Positions 7,616 to 16,059 of a DNA stretch of 64,000 nt are shown here, piece by piece. The position numbers and the translations under genes were made by a program. Source of the stretch: Rhizobium sp. P40RR-XXII (GTDB lineage: Bacteria > Pseudomonadota > Alphaproteobacteria > Rhizobiales > Rhizobiaceae); assembly GCF_012641405.1 (NCBI RefSeq), contig NZ_JABAII010000013.1, positions 62,001 to 126,000 of the forward strand, in the 5' to 3' direction. How positions within the stretch are numbered: position 1 is the stretch's first letter; every line of letters begins with the position of its first letter. The notes under the pieces were generated by a model, which saw only the letters and a program-made list of their open reading frames with translations, was not told where the DNA came from and searched no databases.

Positions 7616-9136
7616 ATGAGAGGAAATTTTAGACGGACGCTGTTTTCGGGAGCAGCGCTGGTCATCGGGCTTGGTCTGGCGACGATCGCGATGCCTGTGG
7701 AGGCGGCAACGCTGCGCATGGCATGGTCGCAGGACGCAACTGGGCTTGATCCGCACAAGCAGACGGCCTTCTCCTCCATCCGCCTGCTAGAACTGATTTA
7801 CGAGCCGCTGGTTCGCCTCGACGGCAATCTGCAGATCGTGCCCGGTGTCGCAGAAAGCTGGCAGTTCTCGCCCGACGGCAAGCAATTGACCTTCAAGCTC
7901 AATGCCAAGGCCAAGTTCCAGAATGGCGCGCCGGTGATTTCGGCCGACGTCAAGGCCTCGTTCCAGCGCATTCTCGACCAGGCGACAGCCGCCGTCGCCC
8001 GCGCCAATTTCCTGTCGATCGCAAGCATCGACACACCCGATGCCAATACCGTCGTCTTCAACCTGTCGCAGCCCGACGTTCCCCTTCTGACGGCGATGAC
8101 GAGCCTCAATGCGGCCGTGGTTCCGGCAAGCGAAATCACCGCCGGTACCATCGGCACGAAGGCGATCGGCTCCGGCCCCTTCAAGCTCGAGAGCTGGGTT
8201 CCGAATTCCAAGGAAGTCCTGAGCGCCAACAAGGATTGGGCAGGTGGCGCTGTCGGCGTCGACGGCATCAATATCAGCGTGCTGCCGGACGAAACGGCGA
8301 TCCTTGCCTCGCTGCGCACCGGCCAGATCGATTTCGCGCTGCTCAACGATCCGCTCGTTGCAACACTGGTGCCGAAGGAGCCGAAGCTGCAGCTCACCCG
8401 CACGCCGGTGCTCTCCTACAACGTGCTGCAGCTCAATCCGTCGCGTAAACCCATGGATCAGTTGGCCGTGCGCCAGGCGATCTCCTGTGCCATCGACCGC
8501 AAGGATGTGATGGATACAGCCGCTCTCGGCGAAGGCAAGGTGACCGGGCCGCTGACGATGCCGCTTTATGCCACCGATCCCAGCCAGCTCTTCTGCTATA
8601 CGCGCGACGTCGCCAAGGCGAAGAAGCTGATGGCCGATGCCGGTTTTGCCAATGGCTTTTCCGCGACCGTGATCGCCGCAACCGGCGAGCCGCCGACGGC
8701 CACGGCCGAGGCGCAGGTCATCCAGTCGCAGCTTTCCGAAATCGGCATCAAGCTCGATATCAAGGTGATGGAGCTCAACGTCTATGTCGACACCTGGCTC
8801 AAGGGCAATTTCGACATGGCGGTGGCGCTCAACGGCGGCAGTGCCGATCCCTATTCGATGTATAACCGCTACTGGACGAAATCCGGCAACCTGCAGAAGG
8901 TCGCCAACTATATCGACGACACGCTCGACAGCCTGATGCAGAAGGGCCGCGCCGAGACCGATCCGGCCAAGCGCAAGGAAATCTTCGCCGAATTCGAAAA
9001 GCACATCGCCGAAGCTTCGCCCTGGATCTGGCTCTACACGGCCTACGGCTATACGGCCGAGCAGAAGAACGTCGAGGGCTTCGTGCCGACGCCGACCGGT
9101 TCGCTATTCGGTCTGAGCAAAGTCTCGATCAAGTAA
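7616..9136 (+). CDS. ABC transporter periplasmic substrate-binding protein, peptide family 5
   Basis: 506 residues. A signal peptide (MRGNFRRTL, hydrophobic core, cleavage near VEA-ATL) precedes a family 5 solute-binding domain (about 30-500) with LDPHKQTAFSS, the YEPLVRLDG segment and FKLNAKAKFQNG. Such proteins deliver oligopeptides or related compounds to DppBC-type permeases. Start 7616 is set by GGAGG 7 bp upstream. Placed between murQ and anmK, the likely cargo is muropeptide or anhydro-muropeptide fragments, but this rests on context only. Confidence 0.88.
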   Translation: MRGNFRRTLFSGAALVIGLGLATIAMPVEAATLRMAWSQDATGLDPHKQTAFSSIRLLELIYEPLVRLDGNLQIVPGVAESWQFSPDGKQLTFKLNAKAKFQNGAPVISADVKASFQRILDQATAAVARANFLSIASIDTPDANTVVFNLSQPDVPLLTAMTSLNAAVVPASEITAGTIGTKAIGSGPFKLESWVPNSKEVLSANKDWAGGAVGVDGINISVLPDETAILASLRTGQIDFALLNDPLVATLVPKEPKLQLTRTPVLSYNVLQLNPSRKPMDQLAVRQAISCAIDRKDVMDTAALGEGKVTGPLTMPLYATDPSQLFCYTRDVAKAKKLMADAGFANGFSATVIAATGEPPTATAEAQVIQSQLSEIGIKLDIKVMELNVYVDTWLKGNFDMAVALNGGSADPYSMYNRYWTKSGNLQKVANYIDDTLDSLMQKGRAETDPAKRKEIFAEFEKHIAEASPWIWLYTAYGYTAEQKNVEGFVPTPTGSLFGLSKVSIK

Positions 9137-9163
9137 CGGCAGTCGAGACCTAGAGGAAGCGAA

Positions 9164-10123
9164 ATGGCATACCTGACGCGCCGGTTGATGACATTCCCAC
9201 TGATCATGCTGGGCGTGTCCATCTTCGTCTTCGTCGCCATCCGGCTGGTGCCCGGAGATGCGATCACCGCGATGCTCGGGACCAATGCGGGCCTGCTGAC
9301 GCCGGAGCAGCGGCAGGCCCTTGCCGTCTATTTCGGTATCGACCAGCCCTGGCCGATCCAGTACTGGCATTGGCTGCTCGGCGTATTCCAGGGCAATCTT
9401 GGCATATCCGTCACCTATGGCAAGCCGGTGCTCGATATCATCCTGGAGCGCTTTCCGCTGACACTCGAGCTTGCGCTGCTCGCCATGGTGATCGCACTCG
9501 CCATCGGCCTGCCTGCCGGCGTCTTTGCCGCCACGCGAAACGAAAAACTGTCCGATCTTGCCGTGCGCATCTTCGCCATGATCGGCCAGTCGACGCCCAA
9601 TTTCGTCCTCGGACTTCTGTTGATCTATGCCTTGTCGGCCGGTTTCGGCGTATTGCCGACCATGGGGGAATTCACGCCGATCTGGCAGGATCCGCTCGGC
9701 AATCTCGGCCAGATGATCCTGCCGGCGCTCACCCTCGGCTTTGCCTTCGCGGCGTCGGTGACGCGCGTCGTGCGCTCCGCCATGCTCGATGTCTTGAGCG
9801 ATGACTATGTGCGTACGGCCCGCAGTCGCGGCGTGCCGGCGCGCGGCGTCATCTGGCGGCATGCTTTGCCGAATGCGCTCATCCCGGTGGTGACGCTGAG
9901 CGGCGTCGAATTCGGCTACCTGCTCGGCGGCGCGGTGCTGGTCGAGCAGATCTATGCGCTGCCCGGGCTTGGGCGGTTGGTGCTCGATGCGATCCAGCAG
10001 CGCGATTATGCCCTGGTTCAGGGTTGCGTGCTGTTCATCGCGTTCAATTTCATGATCGTCAACCTGCTTGTCGATCTCGCCTATGTCGCGCTCGATCCGC
10101 GCGTCCGTCTGGGAGAAGGCTGA
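9164..10123 (+). CDS. ABC transporter permease, DppB-like
   Basis: 319 residues with six predicted membrane helices beginning LTRRLMTFPLIMLGVSIFVFV. The binding-protein-dependent transport signature (about 95-315) includes the EAA-like loop RTARSRGVPARGVIWRHALPNAL that contacts the ATPase. Start has AGAGGAAG upstream. The stop overlaps the next permease start by one base (TGATG). Confidence 0.92.
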   Translation: MAYLTRRLMTFPLIMLGVSIFVFVAIRLVPGDAITAMLGTNAGLLTPEQRQALAVYFGIDQPWPIQYWHWLLGVFQGNLGISVTYGKPVLDIILERFPLTLELALLAMVIALAIGLPAGVFAATRNEKLSDLAVRIFAMIGQSTPNFVLGLLLIYALSAGFGVLPTMGEFTPIWQDPLGNLGQMILPALTLGFAFAASVTRVVRSAMLDVLSDDYVRTARSRGVPARGVIWRHALPNALIPVVTLSGVEFGYLLGGAVLVEQIYALPGLGRLVLDAIQQRDYALVQGCVLFIAFNFMIVNLLVDLAYVALDPRVRLGEG

Positions 10124-10962
10124 TGCGGATGATCAAGGCCATTTTCGGACATGTCAGCGGCCGGATCGGCGGCGTCATCGTGCTCATCTACATCTTGGCT
10201 GCCATCCTCGGCATGCTCGGCTTGACGCCGCATGATCCGGTGGCACGCAATCCGTTGGCCCGCCTGCAATCGCCCGGTTATGCCTATTGGATGGGCACCG
10301 ACCTGCTTGGGCGCGATGTGGTCAGCCGCTTGATGAATGGTATCGGAGAATCCTTGACCGTTGCGTTCTTCTCCGTTGCGCTTGCGAGCCTGATCGGCAC
10401 CGTGCTTGGCCTGACCGCCGCCTGGTCGGGCAAGCGTTGGGACGGCGTGATCATGCGTCTGATGGATGTGCTTTTGGCCTTTCCGGCGATCCTGCTGGCG
10501 CTGCTGATCATCGCCATTGTCGGGCCTGGCACCTGGACCAGCGTCGCCGCGATCGCGATCGTCTATACGCCGATCTTTACCCGTGTGGTGCGCGGCCCGG
10601 CCCTTTCGCTGAAGGCACGCGATTTCGTCGATGCGGCCCGGACCTTCGGCAGCAGTAGGTCCTATATCCTGACGCGGCATCTCCTGCTCAATCTCGTCGC
10701 ACCCTTGACCGTGCAGGTAACGCTGGCACTCGCCTGGTCGCTGTTGACGGAGGCGGGCCTGAGCTTCCTCGGCTTGGGAACGCAGCCGCCGGCCTCGTCC
10801 TTGGGCCTGATGCTGAGCGACAGCCGCAATCTGATGGAAACGGCACCCTGGCTGCTGATCTTCCCCGGCATCACCATCATGATCTCCATTCTCGGCTTCA
10901 ATCTGCTCGGCGACGCCCTGCGCGATATCCTTGATCCGAAGATGCGGAGGGCGACGGTATGA
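10123..10962 (+). CDS. ABC transporter permease, DppC-like
   Basis: 279 residues. An N-terminal membrane helix (IGGVIVLIYILAAILG) and the periplasmic HPLGTD-like segment YWMGTDLLGRDVVSRL typical of DppC/OppC come first, then five more helices and the EAA loop DAARTFGSSRSYILTRHLL. ATG 10123 overlaps the dppB-like stop. The stop overlaps the ATPase start by 4 bp, so all transporter genes are translationally coupled. Confidence 0.92.
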   Translation: MRMIKAIFGHVSGRIGGVIVLIYILAAILGMLGLTPHDPVARNPLARLQSPGYAYWMGTDLLGRDVVSRLMNGIGESLTVAFFSVALASLIGTVLGLTAAWSGKRWDGVIMRLMDVLLAFPAILLALLIIAIVGPGTWTSVAAIAIVYTPIFTRVVRGPALSLKARDFVDAARTFGSSRSYILTRHLLLNLVAPLTVQVTLALAWSLLTEAGLSFLGLGTQPPASSLGLMLSDSRNLMETAPWLLIFPGITIMISILGFNLLGDALRDILDPKMRRATV

Positions 10963-12698
10963 CACCACTTCTCTCTGTGTCCGATCTGCGCGTCGGTTTC
11001 GGCCGCAATCCCGAAGCCAACCCCATCGTTCGCGGCGTCAGCTTTAATCTCGATGCCGGCGAAACGCTGGCGATCGTCGGCGAAAGCGGCTCGGGCAAGT
11101 CGGTCACGGCGCTTTCGATCAATCGCCTCGTCGATTTCGGCGGTGGCCGCATTACCGCCGGTTCGATCCGTCTGACGCGGGCCGACAACCGCATTCTCGA
11201 CCTGACCAAGGCGAGCGAAGCTCAGCTGACGAAGATCCGTGGTGGCGAGATCGGCATGATCTTCCAGGAACCGATGACCTCCCTCAACCCGGTCCTGACC
11301 ATCGGGACGCAGATCGAGGAATCGTTCCGGCTGCATCGTGGTCTGACGGGAAGCCAGGCAAAGGCGGCGGCCAAGGATGCCCTGGATCGCGTGCGCATTC
11401 CCGATGCTGCGCGCCGTCTGACCTATTGTCCGAACCAGCTCTCCGGCGGCATGTTGCAGCGCGTGATGATCGCAACGGCGCTTGCCTGCAATCCCCGTCT
11501 GCTGATCGCCGACGAGCCGACAACGGCGCTCGATGTCACCGTGCAGGCGCAGATCATGGCGCTGCTTGCCGAATTGAAGCGCGAGACCGGCATGTCGATG
11601 ATCTTCATCACCCATGATATCGGCCTTGTCGCCGGCATTGCCGACAAGGTGATGGTGATGCAGGCCGGCGAGGCGGTGGAGCAGGGTGAGCTCAATCAGA
11701 TCCTCGATCATCCCGCGCATCCCTATACCCAGCATCTGCTGCATTCGGTCCCGCATTTCGCCTCCGGGCAGGCGGCACGCAGCGATTTCCAGCGCGATAA
11801 GGTACCATCCAAGCCGGCGCTGAAAGTGGAAGGGCTCACGGTCCGCTTCCCGGTCAAGGGCAGCTTCCTGCGGCGCTCGACCGGCGCAGTCCATGCCGTC
11901 GAAGGCGTCGGTTTCGACCTGATGCCGGGTGAGACACTGGCAATCGTCGGCGAGAGCGGATCGGGCAAATCCACGACCGCAAGGGCGATCCTCGGGCTCG
12001 TCAAGTCGACCCGCGGCGTCTTCACGGCGAATGGCGGCAAGGCTGCCGATCGCACGGGCGCGGTGCAGATGGTCTTCCAGAATCCCTATGCCTCCCTTAA
12101 TCCGCGCCTTCGCGTCGACAGTATCCTTGCCGAACCGGTGATCGCATCGGGAGTGGGGGTTTCCGCCGAAACGCGCGAGCGCATGGTCATGCTGCTGAAG
12201 CGCGTGGGCTTGCCCGAAAACGCCCTGGAGCGCTATCCGCACGAATTTTCCGGCGGCCAGCGTCAGCGGCTTTGCATCGCGCGCGCCTTGATGCTCAATC
12301 CTTCCGTGCTGGTGCTCGACGAAGCGGTTTCGGCACTTGACGTCTCCGTCCAGGCCCAGGTCTTGAGCCTGTTGATCGAATTGCAGCGAGAATACGGTCT
12401 CGCTTATCTTTTCATCTCGCATGACATGGCGGTCGTCGAGCGCATCGCCCATCGCATTGCCGTGATCTATGCCGGGCAGATCGTCGAGATCGGCGATGCC
12501 GTCTCCGTCTTGTCGGAGCCCAAGCATTCCTATACCAGGCAGCTGATCGCGGCGGTTCCAACGGTTGAGCGGCGCAAGGAAACCTTTACGCTCGACACAC
12601 GCCAGGTTCCGTCGCTGGTGCGCCCGCGGGGCTTCGAGCCCACCGTACCGGAATGGCGCCGTTTCGCAGCGGATCATATCGCTCTGGCGGAAGCCTGA
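10959..12698 (+). CDS. Fused dual ABC ATPase (DppD-DppF type)
   Basis: 579 residues carrying two complete ATP-binding cassettes. The first has Walker A GESGSGKS and signature LSGGMLQR with Walker B LLIADEPT. The second has Walker A GESGSGKSTT, signature FSGGQRQR and Walker B VLVLDEA. Fusions of the DppD and DppF subunits are common in rhizobia and supply both NBDs of one transporter. The oligopeptide-type C-terminal extension follows each cassette (HPAHPYTQHLL, PKHSYTRQLI). It overlaps the permease by 4 bp. Confidence 0.93.
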   Translation: MTPLLSVSDLRVGFGRNPEANPIVRGVSFNLDAGETLAIVGESGSGKSVTALSINRLVDFGGGRITAGSIRLTRADNRILDLTKASEAQLTKIRGGEIGMIFQEPMTSLNPVLTIGTQIEESFRLHRGLTGSQAKAAAKDALDRVRIPDAARRLTYCPNQLSGGMLQRVMIATALACNPRLLIADEPTTALDVTVQAQIMALLAELKRETGMSMIFITHDIGLVAGIADKVMVMQAGEAVEQGELNQILDHPAHPYTQHLLHSVPHFASGQAARSDFQRDKVPSKPALKVEGLTVRFPVKGSFLRRSTGAVHAVEGVGFDLMPGETLAIVGESGSGKSTTARAILGLVKSTRGVFTANGGKAADRTGAVQMVFQNPYASLNPRLRVDSILAEPVIASGVGVSAETRERMVMLLKRVGLPENALERYPHEFSGGQRQRLCIARALMLNPSVLVLDEAVSALDVSVQAQVLSLLIELQREYGLAYLFISHDMAVVERIAHRIAVIYAGQIVEIGDAVSVLSEPKHSYTRQLIAAVPTVERRKETFTLDTRQVPSLVRPRGFEPTVPEWRRFAADHIALAEA

Positions 12699-12719
12699 GC
12701 GGAGCTGCAGGGAGCCGAG

Positions 12720-13736
12720 ATGGAAGGGGGGAGCATGCAGTTTCAGGAGCGTTTCGACCGGGCCTTCGCGCCGCTCGAACAATCGGTTGCAGCGGCCCGC
12801 ATTCCGGGCGGCGTGTTTGGCATGGTCGATCTTAAAGGGAACCGGCAGGTCCGCGCCGTCGGCTCGGCGCAAAAGGTGCCTGATGTCAGGCCGATGCTTG
12901 CCGATACTTGGTTCGACCTTGCATCGCTCACCAAGGTCATTTTCACCACGCCGCGCATCCTTGCCCTCGCCGAGGCCGGCACGATCGATCTCGATGCGCC
13001 GCTGACAGCGCTCCTGCCCGATCTGCGCCAATACAGCGCCGAAGCCTGGGAACGGAAGGTGACGTTCCGGCAATGCTTGGGCCATCAGACACCGTTCCCC
13101 GCGGTCGAGCCAATTTATACCTATGGCCGCGATCCGGAGCTTTTGCGCACCTTCATCCTGCAGCGCGAATGGCGCGCCGGCCCACCTGTCTATTCCGACA
13201 TCAACTTCATTCTCCTCGGCTTCGCGCTGGAGCGGCTGGCCGGACAGACGCTCCGCGCCATGGATCCGGGGCCGGGCTTTGCCTTCTCCGCGCCGCCCGA
13301 GCTGTCGGCCGCGACGGAAGATTGCACCTGGCGCCCCCGCATTCTGTCGGGCGAGGTTCATGACGACAATTGTTCCGCGCTGCAAGGCGCCGGTCATGCC
13401 GGCCTATTCGGAACGGCGGACGCGATCCTCGATTTTGCCAGGGGATTGCTTGACGGTAGCGGCGCATCGGCTCAATCAATTGCCCTGATGCGCGCGCCGC
13501 TTTCGGCCACCCGTACGCATGGCTGGGAGCGCCCACATGACGGCTGGCATGGCGGCACCCTTTGCTCGCCGGGAACCATCGGCCATACGGGGTTCACCGG
13601 CACGGCCCTCTGGGTCGATTTCGATAAGGGCAGGGCCTGGACCTTGCTTACCAATCGCATTCATCCGACACGCCACTTCGACAGCGGCATCCTGGCGCTT
13701 CGTCAAACGGTGAGTGATCTCGTCAACGCAGCTTAG
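12720..13736 (+). CDS. Serine hydrolase, beta-lactamase / class C PBP-like family
   Basis: 338 residues with no signal peptide. The three class C motifs are present: SxxK as SLTK (in DLASLTKVIFTTP), YxN-like YSD (PVYSDINF), and HTG (GHTGFTG). The family includes esterases, D-amino-acid peptidases and beta-lactamases. In Bacillus, a similar gene accompanies murQ-murR-nagZ in the muropeptide cluster, so peptide or ester removal from imported muropeptides is plausible; the substrate is not known. An alternative start is 12735, preceded by a G-rich stretch. The stop overlaps the AGGAG of anmK. Confidence 0.8.
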   Translation: MEGGSMQFQERFDRAFAPLEQSVAAARIPGGVFGMVDLKGNRQVRAVGSAQKVPDVRPMLADTWFDLASLTKVIFTTPRILALAEAGTIDLDAPLTALLPDLRQYSAEAWERKVTFRQCLGHQTPFPAVEPIYTYGRDPELLRTFILQREWRAGPPVYSDINFILLGFALERLAGQTLRAMDPGPGFAFSAPPELSAATEDCTWRPRILSGEVHDDNCSALQGAGHAGLFGTADAILDFARGLLDGSGASAQSIALMRAPLSATRTHGWERPHDGWHGGTLCSPGTIGHTGFTGTALWVDFDKGRAWTLLTNRIHPTRHFDSGILALRQTVSDLVNAA

Positions 13737-13746
13737 GAGCCTGACC

Positions 13747-14862
13747 ATGGAACCAATCTGGGCAGTGGGTCTGATGACCGGGACCGTCCTCGACGGCAAT
13801 ATCGATGTCGCCATGCTGAAGACGGATGGCGAGCGCATCGTGGAATTCGGTCCTTACGTGCTGGCGCCCTATCCCGATTGGATCCGCAAGCTTCTGGAAG
13901 AGACCCTGGCGCAGGCGCGCGCCTGGAACTTCGAAGGGCCGGAGCCAGCGATCTTCAAGCAAGCCGAGGAGGCCCTGACGCGCGCCCAGTCGGAGGCGGT
14001 CAGGGAGCTGGTCGAAAGCAACGGCATGACGATGGCCGACATCGGCGTCGTCGGCTTCCACGGCCAGACCGTGCTGCATCGCGCGCCGCAGAAGGATCGG
14101 CTGGGACAGACGCGCCAGCTGGGGGATGGCGAGCTGATGTGCTCCATCCTCGGCACCAAGGTCGCCTATGATTTCCGCTCGGCCGACATGCGCGCCGGCG
14201 GGCAGGGCGCACCACTTGCCGCGGCGTATCACACCGCACTGCTGCGTGGCGCGGGTGCTGCGGGGGAGGCCGCCATTCTCAATCTTGGTGGTGTGGCCAA
14301 CGTCACCTGGTGGGACGGAGAGGGCAATTTCGTTGCTTTCGATACCGGCCCGGCCAACGCGCCTCTGAACGATTTCATCAAGTCTCACGGGCTCGGCGAG
14401 ATGGACCGGGACGGCGCGCTTGGGCGCGCCGGCAAGGTCGACGAGGCGCGGCTCGAAAAGCTGTTGCAGCACCCCTATCTGACCGCGCCCTATCCGAAAT
14501 CGCTCGATCGGTTCGATTTCGGTGCCGCCATGGCGGATGGCCTGGGTCCCGAAGACGGCGCCGCCACACTTTCGGCCTTCACGGCAAGCGCCGTCGGCAA
14601 GGCGTTGGATCTTCTGCCGCGCAGGCCGAGCAAAGTGGTCGTCAGCGGCGGCGGCCGGCACAATCCGACGATCATGTCGATGCTCCGGAGCCGGGCCGGC
14701 GTCGAGCCGATTTTTGCCGAGGATCTCGGCTGGCGTGGCGATGCGGTGGAGGCGGAGTGCTTTGCGTTTCTCGCCGTGCGCGTCTTACGCGGCCTGCCGA
14801 TCAGCTTTCCCGGCACGACGGGCGTGCCGGCGCCGATGCGCGGCGGGCGCCTCGCACAGTAG
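13747..14862 (+). CDS. anmK: 1,6-anhydro-N-acetylmuramic acid kinase
   Basis: 371 residues, the standard AnmK length. It hydrolyses the 1,6-anhydro bond of anhMurNAc and phosphorylates it to MurNAc-6-P, the MurQ substrate. GLMTGTVLDGNIDVAML (phosphate loop, one residue longer than the common GTSxDGID), VGFHGQTVLHRAP, NLGGVANVT, FDTGPANAPLND and VVSGGGRHNP are visible. Start 13747 is fixed by AGGAG 7 bp upstream and the MEPIWAVGLM N-terminus. Together with murQ this forms the complete anhMurNAc to GlcNAc-6-P branch. Confidence 0.93.
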   Translation: MEPIWAVGLMTGTVLDGNIDVAMLKTDGERIVEFGPYVLAPYPDWIRKLLEETLAQARAWNFEGPEPAIFKQAEEALTRAQSEAVRELVESNGMTMADIGVVGFHGQTVLHRAPQKDRLGQTRQLGDGELMCSILGTKVAYDFRSADMRAGGQGAPLAAAYHTALLRGAGAAGEAAILNLGGVANVTWWDGEGNFVAFDTGPANAPLNDFIKSHGLGEMDRDGALGRAGKVDEARLEKLLQHPYLTAPYPKSLDRFDFGAAMADGLGPEDGAATLSAFTASAVGKALDLLPRRPSKVVVSGGGRHNPTIMSMLRSRAGVEPIFAEDLGWRGDAVEAECFAFLAVRVLRGLPISFPGTTGVPAPMRGGRLAQ

Positions 14863-14970
14863 CGGCCGACGAACAATCGCCGTCACGTCAGAGGTTTTCG
14901 CTGCGGTCCTTCGATGATATGAAGAGGCCGCGAATTTGCGATCGGTTGGTTTCGGACGGATATCGCTTAG

Positions 14971-15921
14971 ATGGCAGGCAGGCAGTATCGGGCAGGCTCC
15001 GTCGGCATGATTGTCGCTTTTGCGATCGCTTGCGCCATTGGCATGTCGACTTCCAATCCCGCAGCAGCGCAACCGGAATGGCGGGTTGCGCCGCCCGCTT
15101 GCGTCTCCGGCCCAATGACGACGGAAACGGGCCAGACGCTTTGCCTGCGCAAGGACAGCTATAATCGCGATCTGTGCACGGCCATCGAGTATTTCGCTCA
15201 CGCCAATCATCTGCCGCCGGACTATCTGGCGCGGCTGGTCTGGCGCGAAAGCCTGTTTCGCTCCGATGCCGTCAGCCCAAAGGGTGCTCGCGGTATTGCG
15301 CAGTTCATGCCGGGAACGGCGAAGCTGCGTGGCGTGCGCGACAGCTATGATGCGCTCGAAGCGCTCGGCAAGGCGGCGACCTACCTCGATGAACTGCGCG
15401 ACCGTTTCGGCAATCTTGGTCTCGCCGCCGCCGCCTATAATGCCGGTGAGGGCGGTCTTGCCAATTTTCTGAATTCCGGCGGTCTTCCCTTCGAAACGCG
15501 CAACTATGTGAGCGCGATCACCGCCCATAGTGTCGAGGAATGGCGGGACGATCCGCCCGATATCGCCGCCCCTGTGCTGGACAAGGGCAAATCCTTCGTC
15601 GATTCCTGCGTCGCGCTTGTCCAAAGCCGGCGCCTGAAACCGACGCCTTTGGAGCAGGAGCGGCCCTGGGCGCCCTGGGGTGTTCAATTGGCCGAGCATT
15701 TTCAGCTGGATGCCGCCCGGCGTCTGTTTACCGCGAACATCCAGAAATTGCCGTCTCCGCTGAATGCGGAGAAGCCGTTGATCGTGCGCCAGCGCAATGC
15801 CGATTTCGGCCGTCGTGTCCGCTATGCGGCGCGCATCGGGCGGGAAACACGGGGGCAAGCGGATGCCGTTTGCACGCAGATCCGGCAGCAGGGCGGCTCC
15901 TGCCTGGTCTTCCGGAACTAG
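14971..15921 (+). CDS. Lytic transglycosylase, SLT domain
   Basis: 316 residues. A signal peptide (hydrophobic stretch at residues 12-26, cleavage near AAA-QPEW) directs it to the periplasm. The SLT domain at about 75-190 has catalytic Glu in VWRESLFRSDAVSP, then GARGIAQFMPGTA, AAAAYNAGEGG and the YV motif in RNYVSAI. Such enzymes cleave glycan strands to 1,6-anhydroMurNAc products, exactly the substrate that AnmK handles. The gene is 108 bp downstream of anmK on the same strand, so it may be in the operon or have its own promoter. Confidence 0.9.
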   Translation: MAGRQYRAGSVGMIVAFAIACAIGMSTSNPAAAQPEWRVAPPACVSGPMTTETGQTLCLRKDSYNRDLCTAIEYFAHANHLPPDYLARLVWRESLFRSDAVSPKGARGIAQFMPGTAKLRGVRDSYDALEALGKAATYLDELRDRFGNLGLAAAAYNAGEGGLANFLNSGGLPFETRNYVSAITAHSVEEWRDDPPDIAAPVLDKGKSFVDSCVALVQSRRLKPTPLEQERPWAPWGVQLAEHFQLDAARRLFTANIQKLPSPLNAEKPLIVRQRNADFGRRVRYAARIGRETRGQADAVCTQIRQQGGSCLVFRN

Positions 15922-16059
15922 CGTTCTGCGTGGCGCCATAACCCGTAGCGATTGTTTGATTTACTGTCGCTTGATTGTGCTTTACTCCCTGAAGTCACAA
16001 GCTTATTTCTTGTAAGCCCGGCCTTTGGGAGGAAGCCGTTTGGGTAGCCAAAGGAGTGT

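Noticed and set aside
10662..13397. 911-codon minus-strand ORF
   Set aside because: Antisense to the ATPase and hydrolase genes; no recognisable motif and no ribosome-binding site.
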